Shown here: piece after piece, positions 1-5,933 of the stretch
Position numbering within the stretch: position 1 is the first letter of the stretch
Layout of the letters: the number at the start of each line of letters is the position of its first letter
Assembly (NCBI GenBank): GCA_036397095.1
Contig: DASWJQ010000168.1
Span: 1-9,514, forward strand
Direction of reading: 5' to 3'
Source of the DNA: DASWJQ01 sp036397095
Lineage (GTDB): Bacteria; Chloroflexota; Anaerolineae; Anaerolineales; E44-bin32
Length of the DNA: 9,514 nt
Made by a program: the position numbers and the translations under genes
The notes under the pieces: generated by a model
The model's database searches: none
Told to the model about the DNA's origin: nothing
The model's input: only the letters and a program-made list of their open reading frames with translations

Positions 1-483
1 AGCGATAATGAATACGTCCGATGGTCGGAGAACCCCTTCGCTGAGGTACTTTTGGTGTTGTTGATGCTTCGCAAAGATTGAGCTAGTGAAGCGCAGAAGG
101 ATCTCATCTTCAGGTAAGGGTTCAAATCGATTATGGTTTGCGAAATTGGGGACCGCGTCCTCACCTTCGCCCTGCGTGGGAACGACTGCCTCGATCCACA
201 CAACGGTGCCTTGGTGCTTAAAGTGCAAATCCGGACCTTGCCCGGAAGTCTTCTGTATGAGCGAATATCCAAGGTCCAAGAAGACGTTGCCCAAGTACAT
301 TTCCCAGAACCTGGAAGGAAAATGACTTGGAAAATCAGAGAGGAATTCTGGGTCTGCAAAGGGCTCGAAACGAGTCCACAGTTCTTCACAGATATCCCTT
401 TGAGACCTATATGATTCACGGTCTCGTACGGCAAAGTAGTATGGTTCTCCAACACGGACCGATGGGTCAAACAATGAGCTCAC
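1..483 (-). CDS. Partial hypothetical protein, putative PD-(D/E)xK nuclease fold; probable integron cassette gene
   Basis: An open frame of 161 codons without a stop runs from a GTG at 483 leftward off the window, so the C-terminus is missing. The translation looks like a real protein: well-spaced aromatic and charged residues, a helix-like stretch SRFWEMYLGNVFLDLGYSL (about 57-75), then GPDLHF (83-88), VVWIEAVVP (94-102) and LLRFTSSIFAKHQ (129-141). The order is a helix with Glu61, a strand with Asp85, a strand with Glu98, then a helix with Lys139. This resembles the alpha-beta core of PD-(D/E)xK nucleases, with the usual lysine displaced; that is inference from pattern only. I recall similar uncharacterised proteins sharing the GPD...WIEA pattern but no name. 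Start choice: GTG 483 is the first usable in-frame start, since the frame is closed by a stop at 535-537; no clear Shine-Dalgarno precedes it, which is common for integron cassettes. GC content is lower than in the operon, and the gene is divergent from intI. Confidence 0.82.
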   Translation of the reverse strand, partial: MSSLFDPSVRVGEPYYFAVRDRESYRSQRDICEELWTRFEPFADPEFLSDFPSHFPSRFWEMYLGNVFLDLGYSLIQKTSGQGPDLHFKHQGTVVWIEAVVPTQGEGEDAVPNFANHNRFEPLPEDEILLRFTSSIFAKHQQHQKYLSEGVLRPSDVFIIA

Positions 484-499
484 AGGAGATACCCAATTC

Positions 500-506
500 G
501 CATAAC
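500..506 (-). promoter_or_regulatory. Candidate integron recombination core (attI x attC junction)
   Basis: Read on the - strand the bases are GTTATGC, preceded by TTTAGAT. The integron crossover consensus is GTTRRRY, with cleavage after the first G; this site matches six of seven positions, with T in place of the second R. From memory, GTTATGC also occurs within Vibrio cholerae repeats. It lies 17 bases ahead of the GTG of the cassette-like gene, a typical distance for a first cassette. A single heptamer match in 246 bases is weak by itself; the placement gives it weight. Confidence 0.35.
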
Positions 507-682
507 ATCTAAATAGTAGTAGGAAACTGGGCCCTCATCACCCCACCGGGGGATTTTTCCCGGACGATATTCGTGATTCGCCCCCCACGCGTTGCTTCTC
601 CGGAGACGGTTTGCTATCCTGTGCCTGCACACGCTTTATCCGGAAGTCCGTTGTGATGCGAATCGGGACCCCCTTCCCAACG

Positions 683-711
683 AGCATAGCGGAGTCCGAC
701 ACACCGGACAA
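683..711 (-). promoter_or_regulatory. Candidate cassette promoter (Pc-like) on the - strand
   Basis: On the - strand, TTGTCC (711-706) and TATGCT (688-683) are separated by exactly 17 bases, each matching four of six positions of the sigma70 consensus. Transcription would start near 676 and run through the putative attI into the cassette-like gene. The -35 element overlaps one arm of an inverted repeat (GTCCG 694-698, CGGAC 705-709) that could be an operator. Motif matching only. Sigma-factor preferences of this organism are unknown. Confidence 0.3.
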
Positions 712-729
712 GTGAAAAAAGGGGGTCCC

Positions 730-1737
730 ATGACACCAAAACCGCTGCTCGAAGAAACTCGCCAGGTCCTGCGCCTCAAGCACTACGCCCTCAAAACCGA
801 ATACGCCTACCTCAACTGGATCCGCCGCTACATTTTCTTCCACGGTAAGCGCCACCCGCTCCACCTCGGCGAGACCGATCTCGAGGCATTCCTTACTCAC
901 CTGGCGGTCAAACAGAACGTGGCCGCCGCCACCCAGAACCAGGCGCTCAGCGCCATCCTTTTCCTTTACAAACACGTCCTGCACCGGCCCCTCAGTCTTG
1001 AACTCAATTCAGTCCGGGCCCGCCGCCCCAAGCACCTTCCCACCGTTCTCACACGCGACGAAGTGCGCGCCCTGCTCGTCTGCCTGCAAGGAATCAGCCT
1101 CCTGGTTGCCCAACTGCTTTACGGCAGCGGCTTGCGCATCAGCGAATGTCTTCGCCTGCGTATCAAACAGATCGATTTCGCCCAACAGCAGCTGATCGTG
1201 CGCGATGGCAAAGGCGGCAAGGACCGGGTCACCATCCTGCCCCGGGCCCTCGTCTCACCGCTGCGCAGCCAGCTCTCACGCACCAAACGACTGTACGAAG
1301 CCGACCTGAAGCATGGGCTGGGCGCCGTCTACCTGCCTCACGCCCTCGAACGCAAATACCCCGACGCCAGCCGAGCCTGGCCCTGGCAGTGGGTCTTCCC
1401 CTCGCCCCAAGTTTCGACCGACCCTCGCACCGGATTGCAGCACCGCCATCATCTGACGGCCAGCGGCATGCGCAAGGCCGTCGAACGCGCCGCCAAACTG
1501 GCCGACCTCAACAAACACGTTACCCCCCACACGCTGCGCCATTCGTTCGCCACGCACCTGCTCGAAGATGGCTACGACATCCGCACCGTGCAGGACCTGC
1601 TCGGCCACAGGCACGTTCAAACCACCATGATCTATACGCACGTGCTCAACCGCGGAGCAATGGCCGTCCGCAGCCCCCTTGACAAACCCGCCCACACCGA
1701 TGGACAAAATACATCCCGGCCCGTGCCCTGGCCCTAG
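730..1737 (+). CDS. intI: Integron integrase (IntI-type tyrosine recombinase)
   Basis: This 335-residue site-specific recombinase should join attI and attC sites to insert or excise gene cassettes. The N-terminal core-binding domain (about 1-95) contains LRLKHYALKTEYAYLNWIRR and the HGKRHP segment typical of IntI. The catalytic domain shows Arg136 (YGSGLRISE), Lys164 (GKGGKDR), His267 and Arg270 (HTLRHSFATHLLE), His293 (LLGHRHV) and the nucleophile Tyr302 (TMIYTHVLNRG). The feature that separates integron integrases from other tyrosine recombinases is the extra segment between the second and third catalytic patches, here about 190-225 with YLPHALERKYP and WPWQWVFPS; it is complete. Length is normal for the family and no frameshift is seen. 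The start is ATG 730 behind a GGGGG stretch (721-725); an in-frame TTG at 592 would add a non-homologous extension. The gene is transcribed away from the cassette-like gene, as expected for an integron. Confidence 0.94.
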   Translation: MTPKPLLEETRQVLRLKHYALKTEYAYLNWIRRYIFFHGKRHPLHLGETDLEAFLTHLAVKQNVAAATQNQALSAILFLYKHVLHRPLSLELNSVRARRPKHLPTVLTRDEVRALLVCLQGISLLVAQLLYGSGLRISECLRLRIKQIDFAQQQLIVRDGKGGKDRVTILPRALVSPLRSQLSRTKRLYEADLKHGLGAVYLPHALERKYPDASRAWPWQWVFPSPQVSTDPRTGLQHRHHLTASGMRKAVERAAKLADLNKHVTPHTLRHSFATHLLEDGYDIRTVQDLLGHRHVQTTMIYTHVLNRGAMAVRSPLDKPAHTDGQNTSRPVPWP

Positions 1738-1934
1738 ACCTAAAGGACTACTTACCTCAAGCCTTCCCAGATAGCATAATGGTCGCCCTACGACGACCCA
1801 TCCCAGCTGGCCGGCGCCTGCTTCCGACAGGCCCGCCGTGAAACACACCTACCCGATCGCCGTTATCATTCGTAGCTGGAAGCCGTCCACGATCTACGCA
1901 AGCGCAAGCATGTAGGGAGGCAAGCGTTCGCCGT
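1738..1934. other. Intergenic spacer between intI and the envelope operon
   Basis: No convincing gene is seen in these 197 bases. There are two tiny overlapping frames (ATG 1779 to TGA 1841; GTG 1838 to TAG 1915). The second encodes 25 residues beginning VKHTYPIAVIIRSW, faintly like the first strand of a family 2 glycosyltransferase but too short to assign. A GGGAGG Shine-Dalgarno-like run (1915-1920) lies 14 bases before the next ATG. No T-rich hairpin terminator follows intI. The operon promoter probably lies here or inside the end of intI, but I could not pick a persuasive -10/-35 pair. Confidence 0.5.
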
Positions 1935-3482
1935 ATGGTGCCCGAATCGGCTACGCCAAGCCAGGACCATTCCCATGAGTCTGGCCGCTCCTTGCACCAA
2001 CGGCTCGGCGCCAACCGCCTCCCCGGCTTCTTGGCGGTCGGCGTCAGTGGCCTGTTCGTCAATACGCTCGCCCTTTGGCTCCTGACGGACGCAGCCGGCC
2101 TCCATTATCTGCTTTCGGCAATCCTGGCCACGCAGACCTCCACCAGTTGGAATTTCCTGCTCCATGACCGCTTTGTTTTCCCCGGCCAAGGACAGCGCTT
2201 TGGCCTGGCAGGCCGCTTCACCCGCTACCTGGTTGTCAACAATCTGGCCCTAGTATTGCGGGCACCCTTGCTGGCTATTTTGGTCGAACGGATGGGGCTC
2301 CACTACATCCTTGCCAACTTGGTCTCGATTGGCGTCTTGACGGCCGTGCGCTTCCTCGCCTCCCAACTCTGGATTTGGGCAGGAGTTACGCCGGCGCCGA
2401 AGATTCCAGTCCACAATTACCAGATCCATGGGCTCCTGGGCCTGCAGTCCGACATCCGCCTGCCTGAGCTCGAAAGCTTCGCCATCCCCATACTCGACTC
2501 AGCGCCGGATGTCTTCGTCCATCGCGGGTCGCCGGGTCGACTGCTGGCGACCGACTCATTCACCTACCACGATGGGCTCGGCAAGCTTGGCTTCCACATA
2601 TGGGTCGAACGCGGCGACGCCTTCCATATTTGGGCGTCAGAGTTGGTCTGCGCCTCGCCCCATGTGCTTTATACCAATGTCGTCGAGCCGACCCTGCGCT
2701 GGTCGCTGGTGCGCAAGGGTTACGCACTTGTCCATGCCGCCGCCGTCACTTTTCAGGGGCGCGCCTGCCTGATTACGGCCGCCACCGACACCGGCAAGAC
2801 CACCACCATCCTGCAGACGCTGGATAGCCGCTCATGGGGCTTCCTGTCCGACGACATGACCCTGCTCAACCGGAATGGCCAGCTGCTGGCCTACCCCAAA
2901 CCACTGACCATCAGCGCCCACACCCTGCGTGCCGTGCGAGCTGCTCGCCTGCACTGGCACGAACGGCTGTTCCTGATGGTGCAAAGCCGGCTGCACTCAC
3001 GCACCGGTCGTCACTTCGGCATCTGGCTGGCGCAATCCGGGTTGCCCGCGGCCAGTCTGAATGCCTTCGTACAGTGGCTGATCCCGCCGCCCAAGTATCC
3101 GATCCAGCGGCTCATTCCTTGGGTCGTGCAGGCCAATCAGGCCCAACTCCACCATCTGGTGCTGCTGGAACGCGAGCCCGACGCCCAGGAACCGCTGGGC
3201 CACCGACAAATTGTCGAAGCCCTGTTGCGCAACGCCGACGATGCCTACGGCTTTCCGCCTTACGCTGATCTTGTTCCTTTCCTCTCACACTGGGGAGTTG
3301 AAGACCTGCATGCCCTCGAGCGCTCCATCATCATCGAAGCCACCCGCGCTTGCCAGGCGACCCGTCTCGCCAGCCTCCGGTACACCTGGTGGGAGCGCCT
3401 GCCGGCCTTGTTCGGACCCAACGCTCCCACCCAGCTCAGGCTCGACGCGGAGACCCAACCAACGCCACTTGGAGGTCGCTGA
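1935..3482 (+). CDS. GtrA-like membrane domain fused to HPr kinase-like P-loop domain
   Basis: A 515-residue two-part protein. Residues about 29-150 form a GtrA-like domain (PF04138 type): about four membrane spans, with GFLAVGVSGLFVNTLALWLL and the family-typical WNFLLHDRFVF at 72-82. GtrA proteins help move or present polyprenyl-phosphate-linked sugars across the membrane. Residues about 160-490 resemble HPr kinase/phosphorylase-like ATP-binding proteins: ALVHAAAV (264-271), a Walker A-like AATDTGKTT (282-290; Gly287, Lys288, Thr289) in which the first glycine of GxxxxGKT is alanine, and a Walker B-like WGFLSDD (301-307). The rest of a true HPr kinase is not evident, so the phosphorylation target is unknown. 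GtrA genes often follow a family 2 glycosyltransferase; none is present here. It heads the operon, and its stop is followed after 1 base by the TPR gene start. Confident on GtrA, fairly confident on the P-loop, unsure of function. Confidence 0.82.
   Translation: MVPESATPSQDHSHESGRSLHQRLGANRLPGFLAVGVSGLFVNTLALWLLTDAAGLHYLLSAILATQTSTSWNFLLHDRFVFPGQGQRFGLAGRFTRYLVVNNLALVLRAPLLAILVERMGLHYILANLVSIGVLTAVRFLASQLWIWAGVTPAPKIPVHNYQIHGLLGLQSDIRLPELESFAIPILDSAPDVFVHRGSPGRLLATDSFTYHDGLGKLGFHIWVERGDAFHIWASELVCASPHVLYTNVVEPTLRWSLVRKGYALVHAAAVTFQGRACLITAATDTGKTTTILQTLDSRSWGFLSDDMTLLNRNGQLLAYPKPLTISAHTLRAVRAARLHWHERLFLMVQSRLHSRTGRHFGIWLAQSGLPAASLNAFVQWLIPPPKYPIQRLIPWVVQANQAQLHHLVLLEREPDAQEPLGHRQIVEALLRNADDAYGFPPYADLVPFLSHWGVEDLHALERSIIIEATRACQATRLASLRYTWWERLPALFGPNAPTQLRLDAETQPTPLGGR
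3471..3475 (+). promoter_or_regulatory. Ribosome binding site that fixes the TTG start of the TPR gene
   Basis: A perfect GGAGG lies inside the last codons of the GtrA/HprK-like gene, 8 bases before TTG 3484. It is the reason for choosing this start over in-frame codons far upstream. The resulting N-terminus is a clean export signal. Confidence 0.8.
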
Positions 3483-3483
3483 T

Positions 3484-4302
3484 TTGACCCGCCGACTGGC
3501 ACTGACGAGCAGCCTCAGCCTGAGTCTCCTTGCCTGCAGCCTCGCTTCCTTGCCGTTTATCGGCTCGCCGGCTCGGGCAGATGAGGCCGTTGCCGCAAAC
3601 TCGGCTCAGGACCCAACAGGAGGCTCAGCCAACAGCGGTAATTCCGCCCAGTTCTACGACCAGGGCCGCGAGCTGTATTGGGATCAGCAATACCAGGCTG
3701 CCCTCGCAGCCTTCGACCAAGCCGTGGCGCTCCAACCGGACCTGGCCGAAGCCCACTTCTATCGCGGCCGCGCCGCGTACAGGCTCGGGCAGTACGACCT
3801 GGCCATCGAGGCGCTCGATCAGGCAGTCCGCCTGGCTCCCCAACTGGCCGGTGCCTACTACTATCGCGGGCGGGCATTCTACAAGGAAGGGGATTTCGAG
3901 CAGGCCGCCTCCAACCTCGAGCTTGCCCTCGAGATTGACCCCAATGACCCGGATGCCTTGACCTATCGCGGTCGTGCCTATTACAAACAGGGTCTGTATG
4001 CGCGGGCAATTGACGACCTTGATCAGGCGCTCTCAATCGTCCCGGAGGAAACGCTCGCCCGCTTCTATCGCGGCCGTGCGTATTACAAGCTCGAACAGTA
4101 TTTCCTGGCAATTGCCGACTTTGATGAGGTTATCGCCCAACAACCCGAGAACGCCACAGCCTATTTCTACCGGGCACGCGCCCACGAAAAGATCGACGCC
4201 TTCACCCGCGCCCGCGAGGATGTGCTGCAGGCGCTCGAACTGGGGCTTCCCCCGAACCTCGAGCCGCGCGCCCGCCAATTGCTTGCCGAGCTCGGTTCCT
4301 GA
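3484..4302 (+). CDS. Exported TPR-repeat protein (possible lipoprotein)
   Basis: With the TTG start the product is 272 residues. Residues 1-32 are an export signal: MTRR, a hydrophobic stretch, then SPARA before DEAV, a good signal peptidase I site. A lipobox-like LLAC (15-18) also fits signal peptidase II, giving a lipoprotein anchored at Cys18; the sequence does not decide. After a Ser/Asn/Gly-rich linker (33-56), six consecutive 34-residue tetratricopeptide repeats fill 57-260, most carrying a Y-R-G-R-A-x-Y-K signature. TPR arrays are protein-binding scaffolds, so this is probably an extracytoplasmic assembly or adaptor subunit for the operon's other membrane proteins. It follows the GtrA/HprK-like gene after 1 base and precedes the glycosyltransferase by 38 bases. 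Starting further upstream would only read the previous gene in another frame. Confidence 0.9.
   Translation: MTRRLALTSSLSLSLLACSLASLPFIGSPARADEAVAANSAQDPTGGSANSGNSAQFYDQGRELYWDQQYQAALAAFDQAVALQPDLAEAHFYRGRAAYRLGQYDLAIEALDQAVRLAPQLAGAYYYRGRAFYKEGDFEQAASNLELALEIDPNDPDALTYRGRAYYKQGLYARAIDDLDQALSIVPEETLARFYRGRAYYKLEQYFLAIADFDEVIAQQPENATAYFYRARAHEKIDAFTRAREDVLQALELGLPPNLEPRARQLLAELGS
3652..4263 (+). repeat. Six tandem 102-base TPR-coding units
   Basis: Each unit encodes one 34-residue TPR. The DNA is also similar between units: TATCGCGG followed by C/G/T-variable CG(C/T)GC recurs near 3762, 3864, 3966 and 4068, always 102 bases apart, and units 4 and 5 share longer stretches around GTGC-TATTACAA. 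The nucleotide-level identity suggests recent internal duplication, most clearly of units 2-5; units 1 and 6 are more diverged. Confidence 0.85.
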
Positions 4303-4340
4303 TTGCCTGGCGATGATCCAATCGCACGCCTGGCCGGCGT

Positions 4341-5933
4341 ATGGCTGATTCCGTGACGGAGCAGCCAGTCTCGACCCCGAGCGCCTTGCCCGTTGCCCAA
4401 CCCCTCGGGTGGCTCAGGTGGAGCCTGATGGACGAAGCGGCCCGCCACCGGGTCGCACTGGCCGCCATCCTGGCGCTCGGCGGCCTGCTGCGCCTCGTCC
4501 ACCTGGGCGCCATCGGCCTCAACAGTGACGAAGCTGTCTACCTGGGCCAGGCGGCCGCCCTGGCTCGCGTCCCCCAACTGGCCGACTTGTTCCCGATCTT
4601 CCGGGCCCATCCACTGCTGGTTCAATCGCTGCTGGCGATCGTGATGCGCCTGGCTCCTGTTGACATCGCCGGCCGCCTGCTGGCCGTCGCCTTCGGCCTG
4701 GCAACGGTTTGGTTGACTTACCAGACGGGGCGACTGCTGTATGGCAGGACTGCCGGCCTGGCCGCCGGCCTGCTGCTGGCGGTCATGCCCTACCATGTCG
4801 TGGTGACGCGTCAGGTGCTGCTCGACGGTCCAATGACCTTGTTCGCCACGCTCAGCCTCTACTTGCTGGCCCGCTTTGCCATCGACCGACGCCCGCGCTG
4901 GCTCTATGCCGCCGGCGCCAGCCTCGGGCTGACCGTGCTGTCCAAGGAAACCGGGATCGTGCTGCTGGCTGCCGTCTACGCGTTCCTGGCCCTGACGCCT
5001 TCACTCCGGCTGCGCTTGCGCGACCTACTGCTGGCGACCGCTACGATGGCGCTCGTGCTCGCACCCTACCCACTTTCACTGGCGCTGGCCGGCAATCTCG
5101 GCACCAGCCGGTCCCAGCAGTACCTGGTCTGGCAGCTCTCGCGCCGCCCCAACCACGAGTGGGATTTCTATCCGACGGCGGTGGGCCCTGCCATCGGCCT
5201 ATTGGTGCTGCTCTTGGCGGTCATCGGTCTGCTGCTGCCGCGACGCCAGTCGGGTTTTCAAAGAACCCTGCTGGCGGCCTGGATCACCGTGCCGCTCGTC
5301 TTCTTCCAGTTGTGGCCGGTCAAGGGGTTCCACTACCTACTCCTGATCGCCCCACCGGTCGCCATCCTGGCCGGGGCCGGCTTGGCCCAATTGCCGCCCC
5401 GATTGTCGTTGGACGCACAGCGGCGCCCGTTGCCTGCGGCCGCGCTGGCCGCCGTCTTGCTGGCCGGCTGGCTGGGGGTCCACGCCTATCAGGCGATCCT
5501 TGGCCCGTCGCAGGGCCGCTTCCTGGCCGGCTCGGGCGGCGTTCCCGGCGGTCGCGAAGCCGGCCTGTGGCTGGCCGACAACTCGCCGCAAGGCTCGACT
5601 CTAATGACGATCGGGCCGTCGATGGCCAACATCCTTCAGTTTTATGGCCAACGACGTGCGTTAGGATTGTCGGTCAGCCCCAATCCACTCCATCGCAACC
5701 CGGCCTACCAACCGGTCCGCAACCCCGATTTTGAATTACGGACCGGCGAAATTCAGTATGTAGTCTGGGATGCTTACTCGGCCAATCGGTCATCGTTCTT
5801 CTCGGAGAAGATCCAGGCCTACGCCAACCGCTACCACGGGCGCGCCGTTCACACCGAGACCATGACCTTCACCAGCCCGTCGGGTGAGCCCGTCACCCAA
5901 CCCGTTATCATCATTTACGAGGTGCGTCCATGA
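4341..5933 (+). CDS. GT39/PMT-like (GT-C) membrane glycosyltransferase
   Basis: A 530-residue polytopic protein of the dolichyl/undecaprenyl-phosphate-sugar dependent GT-C class (PMT or ArnT-like, GT39/GT83). The first external loop has the diagnostic acidic pair in LNSDEAVYLGQ (Asp63, Glu64). A later conserved aspartate is in VLLDGPMTLF (Asp162), and LSKETGIVLL (200-209) is a family motif. About ten membrane spans fill roughly 36-390; a soluble outward-facing domain occupies about 400-530. Such enzymes transfer one sugar from a polyprenyl phosphate to a protein, lipid or glycan outside the membrane. The GtrA-like domain two genes upstream fits supply of that donor. Start: ATG 4341 has a weak ribosome site, while ATG 4428 (residue 30) has GGTGGAG just ahead and sits directly before the first span, so the shorter form is a real alternative. 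The stop overlaps the next ATG by 4 bases. Acceptor and sugar unknown. Confidence 0.88.
   Translation: MADSVTEQPVSTPSALPVAQPLGWLRWSLMDEAARHRVALAAILALGGLLRLVHLGAIGLNSDEAVYLGQAAALARVPQLADLFPIFRAHPLLVQSLLAIVMRLAPVDIAGRLLAVAFGLATVWLTYQTGRLLYGRTAGLAAGLLLAVMPYHVVVTRQVLLDGPMTLFATLSLYLLARFAIDRRPRWLYAAGASLGLTVLSKETGIVLLAAVYAFLALTPSLRLRLRDLLLATATMALVLAPYPLSLALAGNLGTSRSQQYLVWQLSRRPNHEWDFYPTAVGPAIGLLVLLLAVIGLLLPRRQSGFQRTLLAAWITVPLVFFQLWPVKGFHYLLLIAPPVAILAGAGLAQLPPRLSLDAQRRPLPAAALAAVLLAGWLGVHAYQAILGPSQGRFLAGSGGVPGGREAGLWLADNSPQGSTLMTIGPSMANILQFYGQRRALGLSVSPNPLHRNPAYQPVRNPDFELRTGEIQYVVWDAYSANRSSFFSEKIQAYANRYHGRAVHTETMTFTSPSGEPVTQPVIIIYEVRP

Larger units (their letters stand above)
484..729. other. Divergent intergenic region between intI and cassette-like gene; candidate attI region
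   Basis: This 246-base gap separates the - strand gene from the integrase. In known integrons the same position carries attI, the cassette promoter Pc and the integrase promoter. What is visible: a core-like heptamer at 500-506, an imperfect hairpin at 546-563 (CCGGG, 8-base loop, CCCGG), a - strand promoter candidate at 683-711, and an inverted repeat GTCCG/CGGAC at 694-698 and 705-709. A weak + strand promoter-like pair, TTGCTT (592-597) and TATCCT (615-620) with a 17-base spacer, could serve intI. The attI assignment rests on position and one core-like motif. attI sites are poorly conserved between integron classes, so sequence alone cannot settle it. Confidence 0.45.

Noticed and set aside
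86..512. Three + strand frames (86-325, 133-414, 327-512) in the left region
   Set aside because: They overlap each other, have low-quality composition and lie antisense to a single uninterrupted, protein-like frame on the - strand.
507..600. A complete attC-type folded site between the cassette-like gene and intI
   Set aside because: I looked for paired outer and inner boxes on the cassette-sense strand; only AAC/GTT ends pair, with no extended stem, so a simple attI is the better reading.
592..729. N-terminal extension of the integrase from TTG 592
   Set aside because: The extra 46 residues lack family similarity; ATG 730 has a G-rich ribosome site and begins right at the IntI core-binding domain.
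3211..3483. TPR gene beginning at ATG 3211
   Set aside because: The added residues are a second-frame reading of the GtrA/HprK-like gene, and would bury the signal peptide; TTG 3484 has a perfect GGAGG.
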